Shown here: positions 42,065 through 50,546 of the stretch, in pieces
Layout of the letters: each line of letters begins with the position of its first letter
Position numbering within the stretch: the stretch's first letter is position 1
Source of the DNA: Kistimonas sp964291505
GTDB taxonomy: Bacteria > Pseudomonadota > Gammaproteobacteria > Pseudomonadales > Endozoicomonadaceae
Assembly (NCBI GenBank): GCA_964291505.2
Contig: OZ220216.1
Location: 558,001 to 622,000, forward strand
Reading direction: 5' to 3'
DNA length: 64,000 bases
Program-made: the position numbers and the translations under genes
The notes under the pieces: generated by a model
What the model was told of the DNA's origin: nothing
The model's input: only the letters and a program-made list of their open reading frames with translations
The model's database searches: none

Positions 42065-43603
42065 TTATTGACGGAATTCCGCGTCGGTAAACGACAGGGA
42101 ACGGTCAGGCAGCATGTAGACGCCTTCCAGCGCTTTCACCTTGCCGACCAGGTTGTCCGGCTCGCCCAGGAAGATGACCGGCGCATCATTCCAGATCAGT
42201 GTCTGGGCCTGTTTATACGCTTCACTGCGCACTGTCGGATCCGCAGTGGCCAGCGCGGCACTGATGTAGTTGTCTACTGCCGGGTTAGAGTAGTAGGAGA
42301 CGTTAAATGCGGTCGGAATCCATGACTCGGTGGCAAACAGCGGACGCAGTGCCCAGTCGGCATCACCGGTGGAGGTAGACCAGCCGGACAGGTACATATC
42401 AAACTTGGCATCCTTGGGATTCTGTACGCCCCAGAGACGCTGGTTCCGCGTGCCGGCTTCCATCGGGATAACCTTCACCTTGATGCCAATCTGCGACAGC
42501 TGTTGCTTGATGATCTGGGCAGAGCGGATTTCGTCGGTGGAGTTGGCGGTCCAGAGTTCAATGGAGAAGCCATCTGCAAGGCCGGCTTCTTTCATTAACG
42601 CCTTGGCTTTTTTCAGGTCGTAGCCGTAAGTAAACGACTGCTTGCTGTAAAACTGAACCTGCTCCGGAATGGCGGATGTCGCCTTTGTGCCCATGCCGCC
42701 GAAGACCACCTTCAGCCAGATATCTTTGTTGATGGCATAGTTCATGGCTTGGCGCACCAGCTTGTTATCCAGCGGCGCCTTCAGGTTGTTGATGGCAACG
42801 TAGTAGAGCATGATGCCCGGGTCCTGCTGAACAGAAAGCTTGCCGTTTTTGGTGACGGATTCAGCGAGGTCAGAAGGCAGGAAGTAAATGGCATCCACTT
42901 CACCACCCTGCAGCTTGGCCTGGCGGGTGGAAGCTTCCGGTGTGGGATAGAAAGTAACTCCGTCTACCTTGGGCCAGCCTTGCTTCCAGTAGTTGGGGTT
43001 CTTGTCCAGATCGATGTAAGAACCGGGTTTCCATTCAACAAACTGGAACGGTCCTGTGCCGACCGGCTGCAGGCGCAGTTCGTTCTTGGTTTTCTCCTGC
43101 AGGGATTTCGGGCTCCACATCACCGCGGAAGGGTGCGCCAGGGTATTGATCATGGCGCCGAAGGGTTCCTTCAGGTTGATCTCAACGGTGTAATCGTCAA
43201 TCACGCGAACATTGCTGATCATGCGGAACAGGCTGTTACGCTTGAGGTGATTCTCCTGGTTAGCCAGACGCTCCAGGTTGGCTTTGACAGCTGCTGCATT
43301 GAACGGTGTTTTGTCGTGGAACGTGACACCTTCGCGCAGAGAAATGGTGAACTGGGTGGCGTTCTCATTCTGGGTGTAACCAGTGGCGAGTACCGGAATC
43401 ACCTTCATGGTGGGATCGAACTGGAACAGGCGCTCGAAAATACCGGACTGAACCGACATGGTCGGTGTTGCTGACGTGTCGTGGGGATCCAGACCGGTGA
43501 TATCAGTATAGGTGGCGATCCGCAGGTCCTGTGCCCATACGCTGGACGACAGCATGGCTGCCGCCAATAACAATTTGCACGACTTTGAACGCTTGAATGG
43601 CAT
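42065..43603 (-). CDS. gsiB: glutathione/oligopeptide-binding periplasmic protein GsiB-type
   Basis: 512 residues, the same length as E. coli GsiB. The signal peptide (MPFKRSKSCKLLLAAAMLSS) is cleaved near VWAQ. Cluster C solute-binding features are GLDPHDTSATPTMSVQSGIF, LREGVTFHDKTPFNAAAVKA, GTGPFQFVEWKPGS and DYTVEINLKEPF. Late in the protein YLSGWSTSTGDADWALRPLF (20 residues) parallels the GsiB segment GWSASTGEADWAL. It lies 190 bases downstream of the ATPase gene, with a hairpin in that gap. Confidence 0.85.
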   Translation of the reverse strand: MPFKRSKSCKLLLAAAMLSSSVWAQDLRIATYTDITGLDPHDTSATPTMSVQSGIFERLFQFDPTMKVIPVLATGYTQNENATQFTISLREGVTFHDKTPFNAAAVKANLERLANQENHLKRNSLFRMISNVRVIDDYTVEINLKEPFGAMINTLAHPSAVMWSPKSLQEKTKNELRLQPVGTGPFQFVEWKPGSYIDLDKNPNYWKQGWPKVDGVTFYPTPEASTRQAKLQGGEVDAIYFLPSDLAESVTKNGKLSVQQDPGIMLYYVAINNLKAPLDNKLVRQAMNYAINKDIWLKVVFGGMGTKATSAIPEQVQFYSKQSFTYGYDLKKAKALMKEAGLADGFSIELWTANSTDEIRSAQIIKQQLSQIGIKVKVIPMEAGTRNQRLWGVQNPKDAKFDMYLSGWSTSTGDADWALRPLFATESWIPTAFNVSYYSNPAVDNYISAALATADPTVRSEAYKQAQTLIWNDAPVIFLGEPDNLVGKVKALEGVYMLPDRSLSFTDAEFRQ

Positions 43604-43701
43604 GTTTAACCCCCTGGGCAGTAGTTTTCAGTCGTCAATAAAAACGCAATACACACTCCACCACACAAAAAGACAGTGGCAATTCATTTGATGGTTAAAA
43701 T

Positions 43702-43723
43702 GACCGGCTAAAAAATACCGGTC
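43702..43723 (-). promoter_or_regulatory. small hairpin between gsiA-type and gsiB-type genes
   Basis: GACCGG and CCGGTC (6 bp, loop of 10 bases rich in T on the transcribed strand). It may stabilise mRNA for the highly expressed binding protein or cause partial termination. Confidence 0.4.
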
Positions 43724-43793
43724 TGTTGTTTATAATTTTTTGCTGTTAGATCTAATTCATATTCTGCATCTGTTTGTTGGCTATTGATGTGCG

Positions 43794-45635
43794 TCATGCC
43801 GACGGTATATTAAAATCCTGTTCTGCGACCCAATGATTGGGAGAAATGGAGCGGAAGCGCGCCAGATCAATTTTTTCTCCGAGTGCTTTAATCGGAGAAG
43901 GTAATTCCATATTGTCAAAGTGACGTTCTTTTCGTTGCAAAGGATCTGCAATCGGTACGGAATTTAATAGTCGTTTGGTGTAGGGATGTTGTGGATTGTT
44001 AAATATTTCATGCCGGAATCCGGTTTCAACAATCTGCCCCATATACATAACGGCAACCCGGTTAGCGATTCGTTCTACAACAGCCATATCATGGGAAATA
44101 AACAGCCAGCTGATTTTCATTTCCTGCTGCAGATCCATCATCAGGTTAATGACCTGTGCCTGGACCGACACATCGAGCGCTGAAACGGCTTCGTCCGCAA
44201 TGATCATCTTGGGTTGAAGAATCAATGCGCGGGCAATGGCAATTCGCTGGCGTTGTCCACCGGAAAACTCGTGGGGATAACGCTGAGCATGCTCGGGCTT
44301 CAGGCCTACTTTAACCAGCAGTCGGGAAACCGTGTCACGGGCTTCGTCCAGGTTTCGGACGATGCCATGAATCAGCAGGGGTTCGGCAATGGAAAAACCA
44401 ACGGTCAATCTAGGGTTCAGGGAGGCGTAGGGATCCTGAAAAATGATCTGCATGTTTCGCCGCGCTGCCCGGAACGCGTTGCTATCCAGTGTCGAAATAT
44501 CCTGACCATCCATCATGATGCTGTCAGACTGGCTCTCGGCCAGGCGCAGGATGGAGCGTCCTGTGGTGGATTTACCGCAGCCACTTTCACCGACCAGCGC
44601 AAGGGTTTCGCCGGGCCAGAGTTTGAAACTCAGGTGTTCGACAGCGTGCACCTGTCGTGTGACTCGCGAGAAGAAACCACTGCGCAGCGGGAAACGGGTG
44701 ACCATGGATTTGACTTCGAGCAGTGGTGGCTGGTCGTAGTCAACGGTCTTATGGTCCTTACCAGCTTCCGATTGGCTTTCCCCATGCATCAGCGGGAAGC
44801 GACGCGGCCACTGGCTGCCTTCCATTTCGCCGAGTTTGGGTACGGCGGCTAGCAGTGAACGGGTGTAGGGATGCTGAGGATTAGCGAAGATATCATTGAC
44901 CGGTCCTTCCTCCATCACCTCACCCTGGTACATGACCACAACCCGGTCGGCCACTTCGGCGACCACGCCCATGTCGTGGGTGATGAAAATCACACCCATA
45001 TGGAATTCTTTCTGGAGGTCCGTGATGATTTTCAGGATTTTGGCCTGGACGGTGACATCCAGTGCGGTGGTGGGTTCGTCGGCAATAAGTAACCGGGGGT
45101 TACAGGTGAGCGCCATGGCAATCATGACACGCTGTCGCATACCGCCGGACAGTTCACCGGGATAACTTTTCATAACCCGGTCAGGGTGGGGAATATGCAC
45201 CTTTTCCAGCATGTCCATGGCGATGGCAAAGGCTTCGGATTTGCTGGAACCCTGGTGTTCGATAATACCTTCTGTTAGCTGGTCGCCAACTTTCAGTACC
45301 GGGTTGAGGCTGGTCATGGGCTCCTGGAAGATCATGGCGATCTCGGGACCACACAAGGCGCTGTGGGCGGTTTTATCCAGATGTGTGACGTCAATAACGC
45401 GGCCATCGGAACAGGTATAATTCACTGAACCGCGGTTAATGCTGGCAATGCCAGGCAAGAGGCCCATGGTGGAGAGTGCCGTGACCGATTTACCCGATCC
45501 GCTTTCACCGACAATGGCTACCACTTCTCCCCGTTTGACGGAGAAGGAAATATCTTTCAATGCCTGGACGACACCGTCATGGGTTTTGAACGTGATGTTC
45601 AGGTTTTTCACGTCCAACACTGTGTCTGCGGTCAT
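43794..45635 (-). CDS. gsiA: glutathione/oligopeptide ABC importer ATPase GsiA-type (fused pair)
   Basis: 613 residues carrying two ATPase domains in one chain, as in GsiA (E. coli 623). Domain 1: Walker A GESGSGKS (about 42), signature LSGGMRQRVMIAMAL, Walker B LLIADEPTTALDV. Domain 2: Walker A GESGCGKS (about 350), FSGGQRQRIAIARAL, MIIADEAVSALDVS. Each ends with the oligopeptide-type segment (PQHPYTRSLLAAVP; PQHPYTKRLLNSVP). It powers the importer. It is the first gene of the six-gene operon. Confidence 0.9.
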   Translation of the reverse strand: MTADTVLDVKNLNITFKTHDGVVQALKDISFSVKRGEVVAIVGESGSGKSVTALSTMGLLPGIASINRGSVNYTCSDGRVIDVTHLDKTAHSALCGPEIAMIFQEPMTSLNPVLKVGDQLTEGIIEHQGSSKSEAFAIAMDMLEKVHIPHPDRVMKSYPGELSGGMRQRVMIAMALTCNPRLLIADEPTTALDVTVQAKILKIITDLQKEFHMGVIFITHDMGVVAEVADRVVVMYQGEVMEEGPVNDIFANPQHPYTRSLLAAVPKLGEMEGSQWPRRFPLMHGESQSEAGKDHKTVDYDQPPLLEVKSMVTRFPLRSGFFSRVTRQVHAVEHLSFKLWPGETLALVGESGCGKSTTGRSILRLAESQSDSIMMDGQDISTLDSNAFRAARRNMQIIFQDPYASLNPRLTVGFSIAEPLLIHGIVRNLDEARDTVSRLLVKVGLKPEHAQRYPHEFSGGQRQRIAIARALILQPKMIIADEAVSALDVSVQAQVINLMMDLQQEMKISWLFISHDMAVVERIANRVAVMYMGQIVETGFRHEIFNNPQHPYTKRLLNSVPIADPLQRKERHFDNMELPSPIKALGEKIDLARFRSISPNHWVAEQDFNIPSA

Positions 45636-46169
45636 TGTTACCTCTGATGACGATAAAAATCATTAACGGTCTCTATGACCTTGCAAATGCAGGCTGTATG
45701 ACTCCTGACTTAAATACAAGTCGTTAGTCGTTAAGAGAATATCAACGAATATTGTGTGGCTACTAGATAGGTAATAGCCGAAAAGGAAATTGGGTAGTGA
45801 ATAAACGCGGTGGTTGTTAGTCGTTTTGTGAAATTTACACTGTCACTGGATAATATTTGCGATAAAAAACGGGGTGTCTTTTTTGAAAATCAGTTGATAG
45901 TTTTTTGTAAGTTTTTTGTTTTCTGATCGGATAGGCATTTTTCAATTAAAATATACTGTTAGTTATTTGCTCTGTTTGGTTTTTTGTTTGTCTGATTTTA
46001 ATTTTTTTCAGTTATTGCTTTCGAAGAATAGCTAAATTGTATGACTGAGTTGTTAAATGAGAATTAATGTCGATAAGTTAACTGCAACACTTGATTGCTT
46101 TTATAGGATTTAAGTGTGAATGCGCATGAATCAGATTGTTGAAATGTAAAAAGAGTGAGTTCAGGCAGT
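45636..46169. other. AT-rich upstream region of the importer operon
   Basis: About 530 bases, rich in T runs, between the gsiA-type start and a small ORF. It must contain the operon promoter (minus strand), but no site stands out. No RNA gene or larger frame is seen. Confidence 0.5.
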
Positions 46170-46310
46170 ATGGATAGACGCTATTCGCATTTGGCAAATT
46201 ATGATGAACCTGTTTACAGATGTGATGAAGAGAACGTCTTCACCGGACAGTTGATCCCGGCACATGTCCGGGATGATACCTTATCCGTTGATAATCAACG
46301 TCGGCGTTAA
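46170..46310 (+). CDS. possible 46-residue hypothetical protein
   Basis: A short frame MDRRYSHLANYDEPVYRCDE and so on to QRRR, converging on priA with a 3-base overlap at the stops. The composition is natural for a soluble acidic/basic peptide. The ribosome site is weak (AAAGAG region), and a GTG at 46155 is in frame. A dyad (ATCCCGG / CCGGGAT) lies within it. I recognise no family; it may be chance. Confidence 0.28.
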   Translation: MDRRYSHLANYDEPVYRCDEENVFTGQLIPAHVRDDTLSVDNQRRR

Positions 46311-48562
46311 CTCATTTCCTGAGGATCAACATCCACAGACCAGCGAATTTTTCTGCCCAGCGGTGATGATTCCATTGCAGGAACCAGATGGTTGAGTAGT
46401 GTGTGAAGTGGTCCGCGACTAGCCCCCTGAAGAAACAGTTGCATGCGATAACGGCCCTGCCGTTTTTCCATCGCAGCAGGCATGGGGCCCAAAACTTTAA
46501 CACCCATCGGTCCCGCGAGATTTTGCGCCTGGATTATCTGTTGCGCATGGCTGGCAACAGTTTCCAGAAATTGATGGGCATCGTTCACATGGGTGGCTTC
46601 TGCCGTCAGTAGTGTCATATAGCCGAATGGCGGTAGGCTGATGGATTGACGCTGAACAAGCAGGCTTTCCGCAAAAGCATCGTATCCCTGGGTGACCAGT
46701 TGCTGAAGTTGCTGATTTTCCGGGAACTGGGTCTGGATGATAACGTGCCCTGGTCGTGTGCTTCGTCCTGCACGTCCAGCGACCTGTAGCAGGAGTTGGC
46801 CGACTTTTTCGGGGCCGCGGAAATCCGCACTGAAAAAACCGCTGTCGGCATTCAGGATGACGACCAGCGTGACTTTGGGGAAGTGATGTCCTTTTGCCAG
46901 CATCTGGGTACCCACCAGAATAGCGGGTTCACCTTTGTGGATAATGGCGAGCATATCGCTGAGCGCGGTTTTGCGGCGCGTGCTGTCCCGGTCAATGCGG
47001 AGTACTTTGGTATTGCGAAACTGTCTGGCCAACACTTCTTCTGAACGTTCCGTGCCCTGACCGACAGGCGCCAGATGGCGGCTATTACAATGGGGGCACT
47101 GCAGAGGAATGGGGCGCTGCAGGTCGCAGTGATGGCAATGCAGATGAGGTGGTGTGCGGTGCAGGGTCAGATGCGCATCGCACTGTGGACAATCCATCAA
47201 ATGGCCACATTCGTTGCACGACAAAGTGGGTGCATAACCCCGTTGATTCAGGAATACCAGTGCCTGTTCGCCACGCTGCAGGGTTTGATGGATAGCTTGT
47301 TCGACGGTTTCACTCAGTCCCGCGTTCAGCTGTTTTCCGCGGATATCCACCAGTTCAAGATAGGGTGGTTTGGCGTTCCCAGCCCGCTGGTTCAGTTTCT
47401 GGTAGCGGTAACGGTGGTTTTTGGCATTGTGCAGTGATTCCAGCGACGGTGTGGCACTGCCTAACACGACAGGGACATCTCGCAGCTTTCCACGGTAAAT
47501 GGCAAGATCCCGGGCTGAGTAGCGGATGCTGTCTTGCTGCTTATAGGAAAGATCATGCTCCTCGTCGACGATGATAAGCCCAAGATAAGGTATGGGCGTG
47601 AATATGCTGGACCGGGTGCCAATGATAATGCCGGCTTCCCCATGAAAGGCGGATAGCCAGCCATTTAAACGTTCTCTGTCGTTCAGTCCTGAGTGCAAAA
47701 CAGTCACCGGTACATTAAAACGGTTGCGGAACCGTTCCAGTGTTTGAGGTGTCAGCCCAATTTCCGGTACCAGCACTAACGCCTGTTGCTGCTGCTTCAG
47801 CGTGTTATGAATCGCCTGCAGATAGACTTCGGTTTTGCCGCTACCGGTTACGCCATGCAGCAGTGTGGTGCTGAATCGGTTTGCATCACACGTAATGGCT
47901 TCCAGCGCCTGCTGCTGTTCATGATTCAATACCAGTTCAGATGTTTTCAGTATTGGGTTGTAACTGTGGAAGGGACGTTTTTCCGGTATATGGAAATAGG
48001 TTTCCACCAGACCTTTTTCTGCCAGCTTTTTCAGTATGGCGGTTTCGGCGCCGAGAGCTTTGAGGGTGACTTCAGTTGAGCCTTTGGAGTGAGTCTTTAC
48101 GATTTCCCATGTCGCTTGTTGTCGGGGAGCGCGACTGAGTTTCCCAAGCGTCCCCGGATCGATATCGGACGCTGGTCGCCAGCAAGTGTGCGCTTCCTTG
48201 CTGAGGTCATAGCCCTGCCGGAGCATCACCGGCAAAGCCTGACTCAGTGTGTCGCCAAGGGAATACTGATAATAGGTGGATGCCCATCGACACAGTTGCA
48301 GAATGTCATCCGTTATCACCGCATCCTGATCATGCGGATCGTCTACACGCTTGAGTTTCTCGATGGGAAAATCGCTGTCGCTGGCAGTGTCGATCAGGAT
48401 GCCTGTCACCTTGCGTCGGCCAAACGGAACTGTCAGCCGCATGCCGGGTCTTAATAGTGAATGGTCGCAGTTCTCCGGTGGCAGATAATCGAACAATCGC
48501 CGCAGGGTAACCGGCAGGGCAAGCTTGAGGATCTGGGGGGAGTCGTCAGAAGTGGTTGACAT
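46307..48562 (-). CDS. priA: primosomal replication restart helicase PriA
   Basis: 751 residues, superfamily 2 helicase that reloads the replisome at stalled forks. The N-terminal 3'-DNA-binding domain (about 10-110) is followed by Walker A LLHGVTGSGKTEVYLQAI (about 236-253), DEEHD box IIVDEEHDLSYKQQD, and the zinc-binding cysteines in CNECGHLMDCPQCDAHLTLH and CHHCD/CPHC. Helicase motifs V and VI appear as GTQMLAKGHHFP and QVAGRAGRS. It is divergent from rpmE. argS, its usual downstream neighbour in Pseudomonas, is elsewhere in this window. Confidence 0.97.
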   Translation of the reverse strand: MSTTSDDSPQILKLALPVTLRRLFDYLPPENCDHSLLRPGMRLTVPFGRRKVTGILIDTASDSDFPIEKLKRVDDPHDQDAVITDDILQLCRWASTYYQYSLGDTLSQALPVMLRQGYDLSKEAHTCWRPASDIDPGTLGKLSRAPRQQATWEIVKTHSKGSTEVTLKALGAETAILKKLAEKGLVETYFHIPEKRPFHSYNPILKTSELVLNHEQQQALEAITCDANRFSTTLLHGVTGSGKTEVYLQAIHNTLKQQQQALVLVPEIGLTPQTLERFRNRFNVPVTVLHSGLNDRERLNGWLSAFHGEAGIIIGTRSSIFTPIPYLGLIIVDEEHDLSYKQQDSIRYSARDLAIYRGKLRDVPVVLGSATPSLESLHNAKNHRYRYQKLNQRAGNAKPPYLELVDIRGKQLNAGLSETVEQAIHQTLQRGEQALVFLNQRGYAPTLSCNECGHLMDCPQCDAHLTLHRTPPHLHCHHCDLQRPIPLQCPHCNSRHLAPVGQGTERSEEVLARQFRNTKVLRIDRDSTRRKTALSDMLAIIHKGEPAILVGTQMLAKGHHFPKVTLVVILNADSGFFSADFRGPEKVGQLLLQVAGRAGRSTRPGHVIIQTQFPENQQLQQLVTQGYDAFAESLLVQRQSISLPPFGYMTLLTAEATHVNDAHQFLETVASHAQQIIQAQNLAGPMGVKVLGPMPAAMEKRQGRYRMQLFLQGASRGPLHTLLNHLVPAMESSPLGRKIRWSVDVDPQEMS

Positions 48563-48786
48563 GGTTTCGGTAAATCGCGTTCCGGCAGGCCCTTAATTGC
48601 AAAAAATGGTAACAGATTGCCGGTTCAACTGTCTTTGCTTGTCGTTTTCTCTCTGGTAGTATTCGCGCTCTTCCGGACAGGATCCGGCGATTCCCCGTGG
48701 ATGGCCGGGCCTGAAACCTGCATGCGGTGCCTGTTGATCGACGCATTAATGGGTGGCGGCATGCCGATACACAGAGGTGAACTCAC

Positions 48787-49002
48787 ATGAAACAGGATAT
48801 CCATCCTCAGTACGAAGAAATTACCGCTACCTGCAGCTGCGGTAACGAAATCAAGGTCCGTTCCACCCTGTGCAAGGACCTGCAGCTGGACGTATGCTCC
48901 AAGTGCCACCCGTTCTACACCGGCACTCAGAAGGTGATGGATACCGGCGGTCGTATCGAGCGTTTCCAGCAGCGTTTCGGCAAGCTCAGCACCCGTCGCT
49001 GA
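48787..49002 (+). CDS. rpmE: 50S ribosomal protein L31 (zinc-binding form)
   Basis: 71 residues. It starts MKQDIHPQYEEITATCSCGN and has four cysteines: CSCG (16 and 18), then C-S-K-C before HPFYTG. This is the zinc-containing type of L31; the non-zinc paralogue is not in the window. A GAGGTGAA ribosome site precedes the ATG. It is divergent from priA as in Pseudomonas, and ends at a strong terminator. Confidence 0.97.
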   Translation: MKQDIHPQYEEITATCSCGNEIKVRSTLCKDLQLDVCSKCHPFYTGTQKVMDTGGRIERFQQRFGKLSTRR

Positions 49003-49019
49003 GTTTTTCGGACTCTGTC

Positions 49020-49054
49020 AGAAAAGGCGCCTTCATGGCGCCTTTTCTGTTTTT
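49020..49054 (+). terminator. terminator of rpmE
   Basis: AGAAAAGGCGCC and GGCGCCTTTTCT (12-bp perfect stem, loop TTCAT) followed by GTTTTT, 17 bases after the stop. Confidence 0.92.
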
Positions 49055-49205
49055 GATACGTATTGCCCTTCTGAATGCTACTTTCGGTATGGGCGTATCC
49101 ACTTGCCAAAACCCCTGAAATGGCCGCTATTGCGGTTGTTCACCCTTACCCTTTCCTATATTCTCATGGCTCCGCGCAGGTACAACAACATCGGAAACAA
49201 TTACA

Positions 49206-50468
49206 ATGGCTGAGGACATGAAGCAAGCCGCTCTTGACTATCACGCAAAACCCAAACCCGGAAAAATCAGCATTGAACTGACCACGCCGGCTGAAACAGC
49301 ACGTGATCTGGCACTGGCCTATAGTCCCGGCGTTGCCGAGCCGGTCAGGGAAATCGCCAAAGATCCTGAAAACGCCTACAAATACACCGCTAAAGGCAAC
49401 CTGGTTGCTGTAATCAGTAACGGTTCCGCCATTCTTGGCCTGGGCAATCTGGGCGCACTGGCCAGTAAGCCAGTTATGGAAGGCAAGGCGCTGCTGTTCA
49501 AGCGATTTGCTGGTGTTGATTCCATTGATATCGAAGTTGAATCAGAAAGTCCCCAAGCCTTTATTGATACGGTCAAGCGTATTGCTAACACCTTTGGTGG
49601 TATTAACCTCGAAGATATCAAAGCGCCTGAGTGCTTTGAGATTGAACGTGCACTGATTGAACAGTGTGAAATTCCCGTCTTCCACGATGACCAGCACGGT
49701 ACTGCGATTGTGACCGTAGCGGGTATGTTAAATGCCCTTGAGCTGGCAGGTAAGGACATTGCTTCCGCCAAGCTGGTTTGCCTGGGCGCCGGTGCAGCCG
49801 CTATTGCCTGTACCAAACTGCTGATCAGCTGTGGTGTTAAGCCTGAAAATGTCAGCATGCTCGACAGTAAAGGTGTTATCCATTCTGGCCGTACTGACCT
49901 GAATGAATACAAAGCGGCCTTTGCCATTGATACAGATAACCGGACCCTTGATGACGCGATTGAAGGCGCGGATGCATTCCTGGGGCTGTCTGGCCCCAAT
50001 CTGCTGGCACCGGAACAGCTGCTGAAGATGGCGGAAAACCCCATTGTCTTCGCCTGCTCCAACCCTGATCCGGAAATTAACCCGGAAGTGGCTCGTGAAG
50101 TTCGCCCTGATGTCATCATGGCAACGGGTCGTTCCGATTACCCGAACCAGGTGAACAACGTGCTGGGCTTCCCCTTCATTTTCCGTGGTGCGCTTGATGT
50201 TCGTGCCAAGGCAATTAATGAGGAAATGAAGGTTGCTGCTGCTCATGCGATCCGTGAGCTGGCAAAAGAGCCAGTACCTCAGGAGGTGCTGGACGCTTAC
50301 GGTGCAGACACTCTGGAATTCGGCACAGAGTATATTATTCCTAAACCGATGGATGCCCGTCTGTTGGGCGTTGTTGCTGCAGCGGTTGCTAAGGCTGCTG
50401 TGGATACCGGTGTGGCTCAGCTACCTTATCCGGCTAACTATCCGCTGAAGAGTGTGGATGATATCTGA
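49206..50468 (+). CDS. malic enzyme (oxaloacetate-decarboxylating malate dehydrogenase), short form
   Basis: 420 residues. It converts malate to pyruvate and CO2 with NAD(P). The N-terminal malic domain shows LALAYSPGVAEPVREIA, GNLVAVISNGSAILGLGNLG and the metal-site stretch VFHDDQHGTAIVT. The cofactor fold shows VCLGAGAAAIACTKLL. The phosphotransacetylase-like C-terminal extension of the long MaeB type is absent, so it is the short bacterial form. It lies between rpmE and PBP1a, as in Pseudomonas. Coenzyme preference cannot be read with certainty. Confidence 0.93.
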   Translation: MAEDMKQAALDYHAKPKPGKISIELTTPAETARDLALAYSPGVAEPVREIAKDPENAYKYTAKGNLVAVISNGSAILGLGNLGALASKPVMEGKALLFKRFAGVDSIDIEVESESPQAFIDTVKRIANTFGGINLEDIKAPECFEIERALIEQCEIPVFHDDQHGTAIVTVAGMLNALELAGKDIASAKLVCLGAGAAAIACTKLLISCGVKPENVSMLDSKGVIHSGRTDLNEYKAAFAIDTDNRTLDDAIEGADAFLGLSGPNLLAPEQLLKMAENPIVFACSNPDPEINPEVAREVRPDVIMATGRSDYPNQVNNVLGFPFIFRGALDVRAKAINEEMKVAAAHAIRELAKEPVPQEVLDAYGADTLEFGTEYIIPKPMDARLLGVVAAAVAKAAVDTGVAQLPYPANYPLKSVDDI

Positions 50469-50497
50469 TCGTTGAGATCGGATTGATTCACACCAAT

Positions 50498-50526
50498 AAA
50501 AAACCCCGCTAAGCGGGGTTTTTTAT
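50498..50526. terminator. bidirectional terminator between the malic enzyme and PBP1a genes
   Basis: AACCCCGC and GCGGGGTT with a 3-base loop (TAA), flanked by A and T runs on both strands. It serves both converging genes. Confidence 0.92.
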
Positions 50527-50546
50527 TGTCTGGGATAATGGCTGCT

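Noticed and set aside
48700..48780. possible structured leader before rpmE
   Set aside because: GCATGC occurs on both sides of a loop, but further pairing is poor, so I do not call a regulatory RNA.
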